Source: Erythrocercus mccallii
Taxonomy: Eukaryota > Chordata > Aves > Passeriformes > Dicruridae
DNA: 64,000 nucleotides
NCBI GenBank assembly: GCA_013397435.1
Contig: VZRG01000534.1
Span: 1-64,000, forward strand
Reading direction: 5' to 3'
This document shows, one piece after another, positions 46,581-59,300 of this stretch; the first letter of the stretch is position 1; each line of letters opens with the position of its first letter. The translations under genes and the position numbers were made by a program. The notes below the pieces were generated by a model that saw nothing but the letters and a program-made list of their open reading frames with translations, ran no database searches and was not told the origin of the DNA.

Positions 46581-49500
46581 AAACTCTAGAGTTATCACAA
46601 ACAATAGCACCATATTTTTACACTATCCTCAACTATGTGGACTTCATTAGGACTGAAGCATTTGGCTTCTCACTTTATTTTTAAATAAGGACAGTAGATG
46701 CAGTTGTAGCTTGAGAAAAATCCTCAGTGAGTTTGTCAGATATTTTTGGCTTCCATTAGTGCCTAGAAGAATCTAAACCAGTAGCAATCTTATCCAACCT
46801 TGGCTTAGTATATTTTGGGTATGAACACTTATGTAGGATGCACTTTTGCTCCTTAGTAAGAACAGAATGTGGGTGGCAGCAGCAGTCAATGAAACAGTTT
46901 GCTGGACAAAGGCTCTGTGGAGGGCTGCTACCTGCAGGACAAGGAAATTGCAAACCTCAAGGGTAAAAAGCAAATAATGCAAAGACTGACTTCTTGTTAT
47001 TTCAAAATTATTTATTCCTAAACATTTTTCTCTAAATAAGTCTGTTTTCAGCAAGTTATGAGATCACTCAATGAATACTAGAGAGACTTTAACAGCTAAT
47101 GTGTTGTGACTCTTCCTCAGAAGAACACAGTCCTGCTCCCTGTGACTGCAGTGGGAGCAGGTACAGAGCACTCACAGTGCGGGGAAAGGATTACAGAAAC
47201 AAGATTCACAAGAACATTAAACTGCTCCCCTTTTATGGTTTGAACAAAGACTGCTGGGCTCTTCTACACCAGGAACACAGCAGGTTGCAAGTTCTCTTCT
47301 TCAAATCTTTTCATAAAAAATAAACCCATCACATTTCATTTTTATTGTTTTGCTTTAAACCAGATGTATTTTTACTCAGGTTCTAAGACAGTAAATAAGG
47401 AAATAAAGTAGTTTGGTAGGCTGGCAGAGGCTTTAAGTTTTTCACAACATCTGGACAGCATCACCTCATCCTTTCACAGTTGTGATTTGCCATCAGCAGT
47501 TCAGAATAATTTCAGCCAATACAGTTCACTACCTACACATTTTGATTAATTACTGAGAATATTACACCTGAAAAATATTCCAATATTCTAAATTACAAAC
47601 TGCTTGGGAAAGACTGCAGTTAGGGCAGCTTAAAAAGCATGTTGGCTATTTTCATATATGCGTGATTTATGAGCATAAATGACTGAAAATCAAAGTTTTA
47701 TTCCCACAAGAACTAAAATTCTCCCATACATAGTATCACTGTGATAGTAGAATTGCAAGGTTAAACCCCAAACTGCTTTAGTTCTGGACCTCAAGAATTA
47801 ACATTCTGAGACAAACTGGAATTAGCTCACAGGGGGAGTTGAGAAGGAAGGCTGAAAGAGGATTCAAGGATTTGGCAAATGAAGCCAAGATCACCTGATC
47901 TGGTGTTGGTGATAATCCCACTTCAAACTGGAGGCTAGACGAGCTTTAGCCTAACAGAGATCCTTCAGTGATCATTCACAAGCTCATATTCTGACTTATT
48001 CTATCAATTCCAATATGTTTTAACAGTTAAAACAGCCATAAGATTATAAAGACTAACAAATACTATATTGGAAAAGCATTAACCCTCACAAACACAGACC
48101 AAAATGGAAAACTTAACACCCTCAATCTTACATAATCATAACAAACTGGGTGGGGGGGGAAAGAAAACCAAGCATGCTACTTAAAATCATGCAGCATCCC
48201 AATATTAAGCAAAGGACAAGAGAAGTCAATCAATTAAATTCCTTTATTAATATAAACTCATCTTTAATCAGTACTTCAATTCAGTACAGCAATGATTACT
48301 ACAAAATGAAGACAGGCTTTTAGTTCAGAGAAGTTTAATTAACTGATCTTGGATATGATGCAGCCAAGAAGTCTGGACAAAGAGAACTGAGGCTTTAATT
48401 CATATCAGCTTGTAGGAAACACAACAACTAAGCATGTGCTACCTATGTGGGATCCAAACACTCCATCTTAAAAACAGCAAAGCAATGAGTCAAGCAGTTC
48501 TTGCTGGAGGAAATAAAATGTCACGTGTCAAGGAAATCAATATACTAGCCTGTTAACCCTGTAGATCTTAGTGAATTGCAATTGCGTCTGAGAGCTGGCA
48601 AGGCAGACTATGAATTAAAAGTTAAGGACAAAGTTCCTTTGACAAACCTTAGAATAAATGTCAGTTGGATTTAGTATTCAACTCACTATCCTGGAGACAT
48701 CTATAGCTCAAAGTCCCACCTTCATCTGTTTCACACATCCGTCTGTGAAAACTGCTTGATAATGCAAGCAAGGATACTGGCATAAAATTAAAGTCAATAT
48801 AGAAATCCATAAACTGTAAATGCTGAACAGAATTTTAGAGGTTACCATTTAGAGACTGTTAAAAAAATATTTCTGAAAGTCAGTTATTCTGAGTTCCTGA
48901 GGAATACAGCTTGCCTGCCTTCCTTTCTGAAGCCTACAGTAATACCTGTGATTAGGAAAACATTAATTAGTAACTTGCTTTCTCACTCCATCTGTCCACT
49001 GACTTCTTTTCTGTGTACTCACAAGATCCTTTAACCAGTGAATTAAAGGACATCCCAACATGTTTGGGCACACAAAACACCTAAATAAAACTGCATTATC
49101 AATGTCTCTGGGAAGCAAAATAACAAAGATTGAATGGACTAACTATGCAACACACAGAAAGGACAACTAGCAAGACTTAATAGATCTGCTGCTTAGGACA
49201 CAGGAACAAATGGGTTAAAGAAGCCAGTTACTGCACCACCAAGCAAGCTCCTCTGAGCTTACTAGAGGGCCTTGCACACAACCATTTATTGCTTCATGGC
49301 ACCACACTTGTAGCTTTGTGACAAAAATTTCCACTGGTTTTGCTAAATTTATACACCTCCTTCAGATCAGTTAAGCTAATGCAACACCTTGTGTGGACAC
49401 CTGTATTGCCTCAGAGCAGAGTTTTTCCTGCAGTAGTTTAAATGTGATCATTTAATCAATTAAACATTTAGCTGCTTTCCAATTTTGCAATCCCTGACTC

Positions 49501-50113
49501 CTCCACAACACCTCCAAAATTTATTAGGACGAAAATCAATGTGTTTCAGGACAATCAAGCTTTATAGATTGCATTCCTATACAAACAGTCCTCTTCCATT
49601 GCTAGAAGCTACTAGTATCAAAACCAGGTATATTTCCAAACATAGCCTCTTCTCTCCAGTGAAATCAGATCATGTTTTAAGTCACCAACTTGTCCCAAGA
49701 AAAGTGACTGACCAGAAATTTTGTAAAAGCTTCACAGATCAGATTCAGCATATAATCACTGAATGAAAAGTGCTTATTTTAGAACAGAAAACTGCCATAC
49801 TTCCTTTATAAGGAATATTACTATAACACTACATAGAAAATCACTGACAAGGTATCTAAACACTGTAATTTATTCAACATTGCAAATTAAAGAGAACATA
49901 TTTGAAATCTCTCTATGAAAATCATCACCATAGTGAACACAAGCATTACAGCTAGATGAAATTTCACATTTTTGAAAGCAATTATACTATTTACTTCTCC
50001 TAAAGACCAAATAAAGTCATCATTTCTTCAGCTATGTATTTATCCAGCCCCTACTGGGATTTAAATACAGCATCTCGATTAAGTCAATCCTACTGAGAAT
50101 GTTTTAATCAAGT
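46581..50113 (-). other. PM20D2: Gap containing the PM20D2 3' UTR (extent unresolved)
   Basis: No exon recognised. On the - strand AATAAA hexamers (TTTATT on +) occur at 49869-49874, 49520-49525, 49285-49290 and near 47341. The first lies about 240 bases past the PM20D2 stop and would give a short 3' UTR; none has a decisive downstream element. The rest is AT-rich with no identified repeat. Confidence 0.35.
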
Positions 50114-50316
50114 TTAGTGTGATGCACACGCTCCTACACCAACACCAGATTCTTTTTTAGGTTGTACTGGATTTATTTGCTCCTCTTCTTTCAGCTTCAC
50201 TTCTCTGAAGTCTTCCCTGACTTCTTGTAACAGACCTGGCTTGAAAATGACATCCAGTGCTGTCATTGCCAAAGCTTTTGCTGTGCGCAAGGTGTAGAAC
50301 TGAGCAGTCTGTGACC
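50114..50316 (-). CDS. PM20D2: PM20D2 last coding exon
   Basis: 203 nt with TAA at 50114-50116. Encodes GSQTAQFYTLRTAKALAMTA, then LDVIFKPGLLQEVREDF, close to human. The tail after EDF (REVKLKEEEQINPVQPKKES, then GVGVGACASH) differs from the human ending and is about 16 residues longer. The acceptor on the - strand is aactgcag. It enters in phase 1. Confidence 0.95.
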
Positions 50317-53300
50317 CTGCAGTTAAAAAAAAAGTAAGAAGAATTTCAGGTTAGATTACCAATATTAAACCACTTGCTTACTGCATAAGAGATATTTTAT
50401 AAAATAAGATCATAAGTTTCAGCTGCAAGAACATTTTCTTAAAAATATACTTGCATGAAATAAACCTATGAAATAAACCAATTTTTTGTTTTGCAAGTAC
50501 TTAATTTTCTGCTACTGATATAAACAACTAAGACTGAGAGGAGGAAAGTGAGTGTTCATATTATGCTCTTTAGAAAATGTGGAGTTTTATAAGCTAGCAC
50601 TGTTATGTACTTATTTCCTAAGTACTCTGTTTTAGGAGTAAAAATGACTTTCATCTTTCGGCTCATGTTTAGAAATTCTTCTGAATATGCTGTTACGGAT
50701 AATCCTTCTAATTTCTTTTTTCCAGATGGTATTATCAAACCAGGCTTTTAGTATGAGGAGTGGTTATCCTACCCATATACATATAACCTCAAACACAAAT
50801 CCAGAAATTCTACATTTGTCAGCTTTTTCTGCAGCTCTACTATTAATAGTTTTAATTAGCTGAATAAGGGTCCTTATTCAGCTCTGACCACATCATGCTG
50901 GACAAAAGCACGTTTCTAGAAGGTATTCACATGCAGCTGATTTCAGATCTAGTACCTGCACTTTTAAATATTTACTATACAGTAGCTCCGAATTCCAGTG
51001 AAACATGGGAAAGCCTTAGTTCTGTGCAATTTGAAGTATTTTTAATTTCTAGATTTGCTGTAGTGACCAGTCAGCAAGCTGAGTATATAATGCTTAAGGA
51101 TCCCAAATATAAACTTCTAACTCTTTTCACTTCCACTCACCTGCAGCTTCTGTGTACTGCTCAGTATGATTCAATGCATCAGAGCCAATATAAAAATAAG
51201 GATGAATCCCAGGGACCACAAATGTAACATTTCCAAAGTCCGTGGAACCTAGAAGCAGCATAGAGATTTTCTTAATGAAAAAGTGTTGGGCAGTTTTGAA
51301 TGCTGTAAGAAAATGCATGATAGACATTCTCTCCAGCCCTTATCTAAAATGGAGTATCCCTTGCCCCAAATACTAAAATAAAAGACTTCTAATGAGTCAT
51401 TATCCATACAAATATCTCGTGTCACCAAGGTGGTTTCCCTAACTAGCCATCTTCAGGTGCTGCTCTCCAGTGCGCTTCTGATCAATGATCAGTTACCGGA
51501 CTGCAAGGAAGATGTATCAGCATCTTCCTATTCCTTTTACTGCTCATTTTTATCAAGCATTCCCTGATAGTGAGCTGTTAATTCAGGAACAGGAAAGCTA
51601 CAAACCTTGGGAATGTCAAGCATTTCAGCTATTTCCCTATTAGAGCCCTCTAGAACTAGGCTCAACAATTCCTGCTTCTCACCAACATGCAAATATTCAG
51701 CATTCTGTAGGAGACTAAAGTAGGAACTATTTATCTTTAAACAAAAACAGATCGAGGGTAACTGTTTTTCCCCCCATGTGATTATTCTCAGTTAAGGAAA
51801 TCTCAAAGGCACAAGCACCCTTGAAATAAAATCAAGAGAAGAACTAAACTCCAGACAAAATGCTAGGGCTTTGTAGACAAACACCTGATAGCAATGCTGC
51901 AGATTTTAATGATGATTCTTTCATGCCTATAACCTTCAGTATGTTATCTAGCACCTATCTCATAGCTTAATCTACTGAATGGTATCATCCCAAAGTAGAA
52001 GATTCTTCATAGTAAATCACCCAAGAGTCTACAACTACATCCCAAGTGTTTTTGGTTTATTTTTTTTTACCCAAAGAAACAACCCACTCATTATCTGTTA
52101 AAATGACATTTCAAAGCTGGAGAAATCAACATACCAGTTATTGTGAAATCCAGGTACCAGAGGAAGCACTGTTTTACAGCAGGGAAAAATAGGGATGATC
52201 CACTAAGATCTCATTAACTTTTCTGGGGCCAGAGATGCAAAAATTTGTTTCTTTAGCAATAGTGTATAAAATTTAATTTTAACATATCAGGTAGCCTCTA
52301 TATCATGATACTTCGTGAAGAGAAGATACTGCTAATACCTTAAGATTTAGTAATTAAATGATTGAAGAATACAGATTTTACTTTGAAGCCTATGATTATT
52401 AAAAGTGAGTCCACAGAGTCTACATTATTAGGACAAGAGTTTACTATTTCCTCTGCTTACAAATAATGGAAACAGCAAGGCTCGTTCAAGAACATCTCTT
52501 CCCATAAATTCAGGATGCATTTGAAGAAAATCCAACTCTTGGCACAACGAGTTATTTTAATTTCCAGTAGTCTCCACTACTTACTCATTCTTTGGTCAAT
52601 CTGGAAGACAAACCAGAATTTCTGCATGCTCCAGACTTAACCAAGGGTTCTAGACCTGCCTTACTAAGTCCCAATACACAAACTGCTGCAAAGACTGTGC
52701 TGACCTTTTCCCTACTCTCACTTAGTGAATGAAACATAAGAAATTTCACTGCATCATAACTCTCAGTCATGTCATTCCTCCTAAATATATATCCATATTC
52801 AGTGTTCTATCAGTTGACATGTTATTTTTGCTGAATGGAAGAGATTTAAATTGCGTATTTTCTAGTAATATGGAGAGGCAAAATCCAGGCAGCTTTTAAT
52901 AAAAATGTAACAGCTAAATCTTCCCCTCTATCAGAGAAAATGTTACATCCTTTATGGGAATAACACAGGTTTGTTTAGAACACCAGGTGTTCCAATAGTT
53001 TCCATACAAACATCTGAAACTGTATGCTTGCTAGACACATACAGATTGGGATTCCTTCTGGAAGCATAAGTAATTGCAGTTATCAATGCAATATACGTAA
53101 TCCTGTGCTATCTTCAACAGAGACATATAAGAGTTCCAGTCTTTCAAAAATATATCCTGAAGCTTCTTCAAGTCACTGCATATTTCATGGAGTCAGTATT
53201 ACCACAAAGATGAACAGAGGGGAAAACACAAAAGATTCCAGGAATCATTTATATACAGTCCCAAGCTTCAAAAGTGAAATTTTCAAATATACTAAACCTG

Positions 53301-56300
53301 CTTAAGATTTTCTTTATCAGTTTTGTGCATAGGAAGCGAATGAACCCCATGAATACTACATTTTGACCAGGTTAAGTTATCACAGGCCCACGTGGGTGCC
53401 TCAACTTAAGACATCTTTAATTAAGCCATCTGCTTAGGAGGTTATGGATATCCTGTATTAAAGCTACGCTACCTAGTAGAAGAAGAAACAGGTCCTGGCA
53501 CCTGGTCCAAGCTAGCTCAGTTTCACATTATGTCACATGCCCTGGCTGTGTGCCCAGCGAGCAGAGCTACACAGGGCACATTTGTGATCTGAGGTACTCA
53601 AGGAAGCCTTGGTGACCCTGATCTGACTAGAGTGATACCTGGGAGCAGAGCAACACTAATACCCATGCAGAGGTGGCAGCGAGTACGCTCAGCTCTTAAC
53701 AACTGTTCTGCTGCACAGACATGGAGAAGCAACTGAGCTATCTTTCCTTCTTTCAACAGAAGAAACTGATAGCCTACAAGAAAACATTGAAAACCACATG
53801 AAAACTAAACAGAAATAGAGGTCTTGAAGAAGATGACACAAAATACTCAACCACCCCCAGAAAAGGATAGCGTACAAAGCTCCACTCCTATGGCTCTGGA
53901 GACTGTGCTTTGTTATCTTTCCTGAATTCCCACTGCAAAAATTCAGAGAAGAAGCTGTGGAAAGAAAATTCAGTAAACCCTACTGCAGTGTGAGATAAAA
54001 AAGCAATTGCTCAAGCACATTTTGACATTTGACAGGACAGCCACACAGGGAGTTTTGTTTTAAGGAAGTTAATGGTTAACATTGAGCATATCATAAAACT
54101 TGCATATGAAAGCCCTATTGCAGCTGAGTGTCTGTGAAAAGTTCACTTCAAGACCTCTGAACAAAAGCAACATCACCGATGTTCATGATCATGCTTACTA
54201 CAGTGGTTTGGAGGAATCAACTAGCAGAGCTCCAGAAAGTTGCACTACAGTAAACATTTTAAGGTTCCTCAGCCCCTTTCTTTGTCTAAACAACCAAAGT
54301 AGTAAATCTTATTTGTATTACACTGAAGAAAGAAGGAAGAAATCTGCCTTAAGTTATAATTTGTTTTTAAACACCAGACAATGAACCAGTGTTTAATTTG
54401 GAAGGGAAGTAAGAAACAGAAAAGAACCCATTACCATTAGATACCAAGAATACAGTTAGATACAATAGGTATTCCCTATCCACAAAAAGAAGTTTAGAAA
54501 GCTGTTCCTAAACACCAAATTTGTCCAAACTCCAAAGATAATCTGCATTTAATATAGAGAAGACAAGTAACACAATCAAAGTAATTAAAATAACTTTTTA
54601 CTGAGAACAGTATTTTCCTTCTAAGAGAAAAACCTTTAGCATGAATGGAGTAAAAATGTTCATAAATACAGTTAAGATCACTAGTGAAGGCTAAAAGTAT
54701 GAGCAGAAGTTGAGACTTGAACAGAACTCTTGTAAGAAGATTCTGGAAAAAAAAAGTGTTAAGGATAACAAGAAACCCACCTAAGCATTCAGGAATTCCC
54801 ATTTCTGTTAGAGCTCAGACACCAAATTGTTTGAGACATAGTCGAGACCCAAAAGTGAACACCTACTTGAAGAGCACCCTTTGGAAAACTAATCTGTTGA
54901 ACTCATGAACTAAAATTAGAGGCATGTAATTACCTGTTAATGCAAAGATTAAATTAGGGTTAGTGAGATACTTAAACTTCCATTTATAAATCTCTCCAAA
55001 AACTCCCTCCCCAAATAACTGTTAAATTCTAGTAGATTTGTTTATATGTAAGCTTGGAAAATATTATTAAACAAGGTTCCTAAAAACAAAGTCTCATCTG
55101 CATTTATAGCAAACCAGGATTCTGTATTTTAAAGCCACAGAATGAGACAATTCATGACACATCCTCAAGTTGTCAGAAAGTCTGCTCTTAGCTTTCCATC
55201 CTTTCTCCCAACCGAACAGTTTGTTACCTGAGATATTTTCAGAACTATTATCTGAAGGTGTTTACTGCTTTTCTTACCTGTTCTTAGCTTCTACAACAAA
55301 CACAGAAATATAGGCCAGAGATATAAACCTTCTACAGAGCTTCAGCTTTGTAATTTGGCTTTTTCTTCTGACCAGACTGTGTTTAACTTAGCTCTTTTTT
55401 GTTATTTTATACACTTGAGGGTAGATCACCTAAGCTTAAGTCACAATGAAAAATGCAGCTGGAGTTACCTGACAAACCATTCAAGACAGCATCTTCTGAT
55501 ATAAAATCTATTCCAAGCTTCTTTCCATTCTCCTTGTAAACTTTCTGCAGGCTCTTATTTGGAAGCACATTGTAGTAATCATTTTCACCACCTTTTATTT
55601 CCACCTGGACAAAAAACCCAAATTATTTTAAGTTTTTCTCCAGTGTAAGCCAGTTCAATGTGAACAATCTGAAGGCCAAAAAAACCTTCTACATATCCAG
55701 AATTCAAGCCCATGGCAAAACAGACGTAAGTGCTAGGTTTCTTTCCAAAATAAAACATTCTGCCAAATATCACCCTTGATCAAAACACAGCTGGTGTTCT
55801 GTTCAGTTTGCACTAGACAGCCAAGTTCCAGAAGTAAAGATTTCAAAATTTTCTCTAGAAATAGGAAAAAAATATTTCCTGTAGCAGTATCTAATGATTT
55901 TGCTGGCAGGTACTACTAAACTACATAGAAATAAACATAGGCTTTTATCAAACTGTATGTTACCTTCTTTTAGAATGCTTCCAATAACTACAGCCCCATT
56001 CATTAAATGGCTTCACACAGGTAAGAAATTTGAAAACAAATGGAAAAAAACCATCAGTATCAAATTTCAAGAGATCATAACTTTCATTCTGCATAAAGTG
56101 CATTTTCTGAAACTCTTTTCTAGATACGGTGAAGGGGACACAGTAGAAAAACATCATCTACTGCCTCAAATAGACTATAAAAGTGACATGCTAACATTCA
56201 CATACCCCATACCTATTTGTTCTGATTATTACATACATTCTTTTTACAGATTAATTAATCATAAGCTTGTAATTAACAGAACAAGCAGAACCATCTATCT

Positions 56301-59300
56301 TAGCAACACAAAAAAGGTAATCACGTTGTTTGAACCAGCTAGATAAGACACACTTCCATTTACTAAAAGCAAAAGAAATGAGAATGCTAATTGAAAAACC
56401 ATTCAGTTGCTGTATGACCCTGCTGTTTAATGGGACAATGAACCTAATAATCACAAATATGAGAAAAAAAAAACAAGACAGAAGACCCAATACCTGTTTT
56501 GCTTGTTTCTACAGGTGAGGTATGCCACCAAGCCTCCCAGGTCTCTGAGCCTAGCAGCACTATCTGTAGGACAGAAGCATCACCCACAGCAAAACAAAAA
56601 GAAATTACAGGGCACTTAAAGAAATTGAATGTACATGGGATCAGGCAGGATGCAGAGTAAGAGAACCAGAAATGCAGTCTGGGAGCTATCATTTTTTAAG
56701 TGTCATTGAAATAGAGAGAGTTCTAGCTCACTGAAAAAGAGCTAAAGGTCATATCATCTTGAAGGGTGAAGAGGAGGTCCTTGAAAACTACACACTCCTC
56801 AGACCATCCTATCCTCAAATGCCCAGAGGGATTATAGAGCAAATAAATGCTCCTAGGACTCATGCCCAGGCTCATGAATTGCAAGGTGATTGTGAACATC
56901 CAGCATACAAAATGGAACTCATTGAAGAGCAGATAGTGCATGACCAAGCCTAGCTTTGCATGACAACATGTCTGGCTCAGATGACAGAAGACACGCAAGC
57001 TGCAAGTGTTTTATCATCAGTGGCACAAAATACCACATTGCTGCCTGTTACTTGTAGCATCATCTGCAACTGAGACTGGTGCCATTAGTGTTTTAGTATT
57101 TTTATTACTGATGTAGACAACTCCGTGAGACCACATCTGGTGCTGTGTTTGTTTGGTTTCTCCCCAAATCAAGACTGGAGCCAGGCCAGGGGAAGGCCAC
57201 CAAGATGATTAGGTGGAGAACACGGTGTACAAGGACAGGCTGAAAAGAACTTGATCTGCTGAGCCTCCACAGAACAGAAGGTTAGTGGGGCATCTTACTG
57301 CTGTCTAGAGTTACCAGATGGGAAGGGTACAGAGAGGGCAGAACCAGACTTCTCAGATGTCAAAGTGATGCAACAAGAAGCAACAAAGGAAATTCCCCTT
57401 GGATACAACAGAATCACAGAGGGTTGATGTGGGAAAGTACCTGCTGAGGTCATCTTGTCCAGTTCCCCTGCTCAATCAGGGTCACCTAGAGCTGGCTGCA
57501 CAGAATCATATTGAGGCAGCTATCTCCAAAGATGGAAACACTTCAATCTCTGCAGGAAACCTGTTCCAGTTTTCCACCTCAAGTCATTGCAGCATAAACA
57601 TTAGGAAAACCCTTGTTCACCATGAGGTAGGTAGAGCATTTGTTGACAGGTGGTAGAATTTCATTCTTGGAAGTACTCAAAAGTCCACACAGCACTCAGC
57701 AACCTGCTCTAACTGGTCCTGCTCTGAACAGAGAATTAGACCAGATGACCTCCAGAGGTCTCTCCCAGCAAAGATTCTTCTAGGATTCTGTGGCATTCTA
57801 TTTATAAACCAAAGCTTTCTTTCAGGACACAAAGCAACAGAACAGCAAAAAGAGTAACAGTAAGTTAGATTTACTTTGACTAAACACTGTGCAGACAAAT
57901 AAACTTTGATTTCCTGTTCTGGTCTGTGTAACAGAAACACATCACAATGAATATATTCTTACCTTGCATCCTGTGGCCACTGCTGCAGATTTGAAGCAGT
58001 TCTCAACCTTCTCTGTCAGAACAGAAAGTTCCTTTCTTGAAGGAGCACGCAAATAAAACTCTAGCTCCGTGTAAGAAGGAATGATGTTAGGTTTCACACC
58101 ACCATTTTTTATTACACCTGCAGAAAGAGAAAAGTCATGTTATCAGTGTTAAATGCAATTGCTTGATCGTCAGCCCTGTCATGACATTCCTGGGTCAAGA
58201 ACTATAAATATATAAACAAAACATCAGCTGAGCACGAAATACAAACAACATAAAAAATGAACTATGTGGACTTTCTTCATCATGTCAGATTAAGTGGAAC
58301 ATGTACATGTCTTTCAGCACAATTTCACAGCATTCTTTGGTTAGACATCTGTTTTACATCCCAGAGTCAAACCAAACTAGCTTTTCTAATTAATCCCGTA
58401 AAATTCAATGCACTGGAGTCACAAAGCAATCTGTCTGCCAACAAGAAAAAACTGCTATAAGGGCTAACTTGGATTCCAACTTTTAAATGTTTCCTCAATT
58501 AGAATGTTTTCAACTTACTTTGTGAGCTTGAAGAAAAACTGAGTAAGTTGCATTTCTCAGCAATACTGGAATAATGTGTGTATTGCAGTGCACAGAAAGT
58601 TCATTGCTCATATTAATTCTTCAGAAATATTGGAATGTGTAATACATGTAGCTTTATCCACAAGTGCAGTTTGAGTTGAAAGTACTCCCCTGAAGAAATC
58701 TGTGATTAACTACATCTTTTACCATTATGGTATCAAAGGCATTACCGTAAAAAACAGCAATATTTATATATTTTGACAAGAACACATTGTAGATCCCAGT
58801 TCCACATTAGATTTCATTGCATTAACAGCTAGTTGCTTCCAACAGGCTGTTTCCCTGGCCTCCTACCCTTAATTTCTTATATGTGGAATTAGATTTGATT
58901 TCTATAGAACCTGAGAAACTTCTACCTTAACTGGAAATACTGCAGAAGCTACTGGTGTGTGTCACTGAGGCCTGAAGAGACAGCACTAACGGGCTGCAAA
59001 TAGGCAACAAAACGTTTCTTTTGGTGCAGAAAACCTATTAAGATTATGAACTTCACCTCCTGTATTAAATACAGTCAAAATAAAACCCAAAGCATTGAAT
59101 TAATTCACTATCAGTATTTGTCCATAACAATAAGAACAGCTCAAATGAGCTGAGACATCACAGGAAAGGATGCAGTAAGTAAGTACTTACTTTTGCATAT
59201 TCTTGCAAATTTGCATGACACATACCCATAACAAGCTTTCTCAGAACAAGTAGCTTCATGAGTAAACAGCTTTCACTTGTCTTGTCCAGCACAATTGTAA

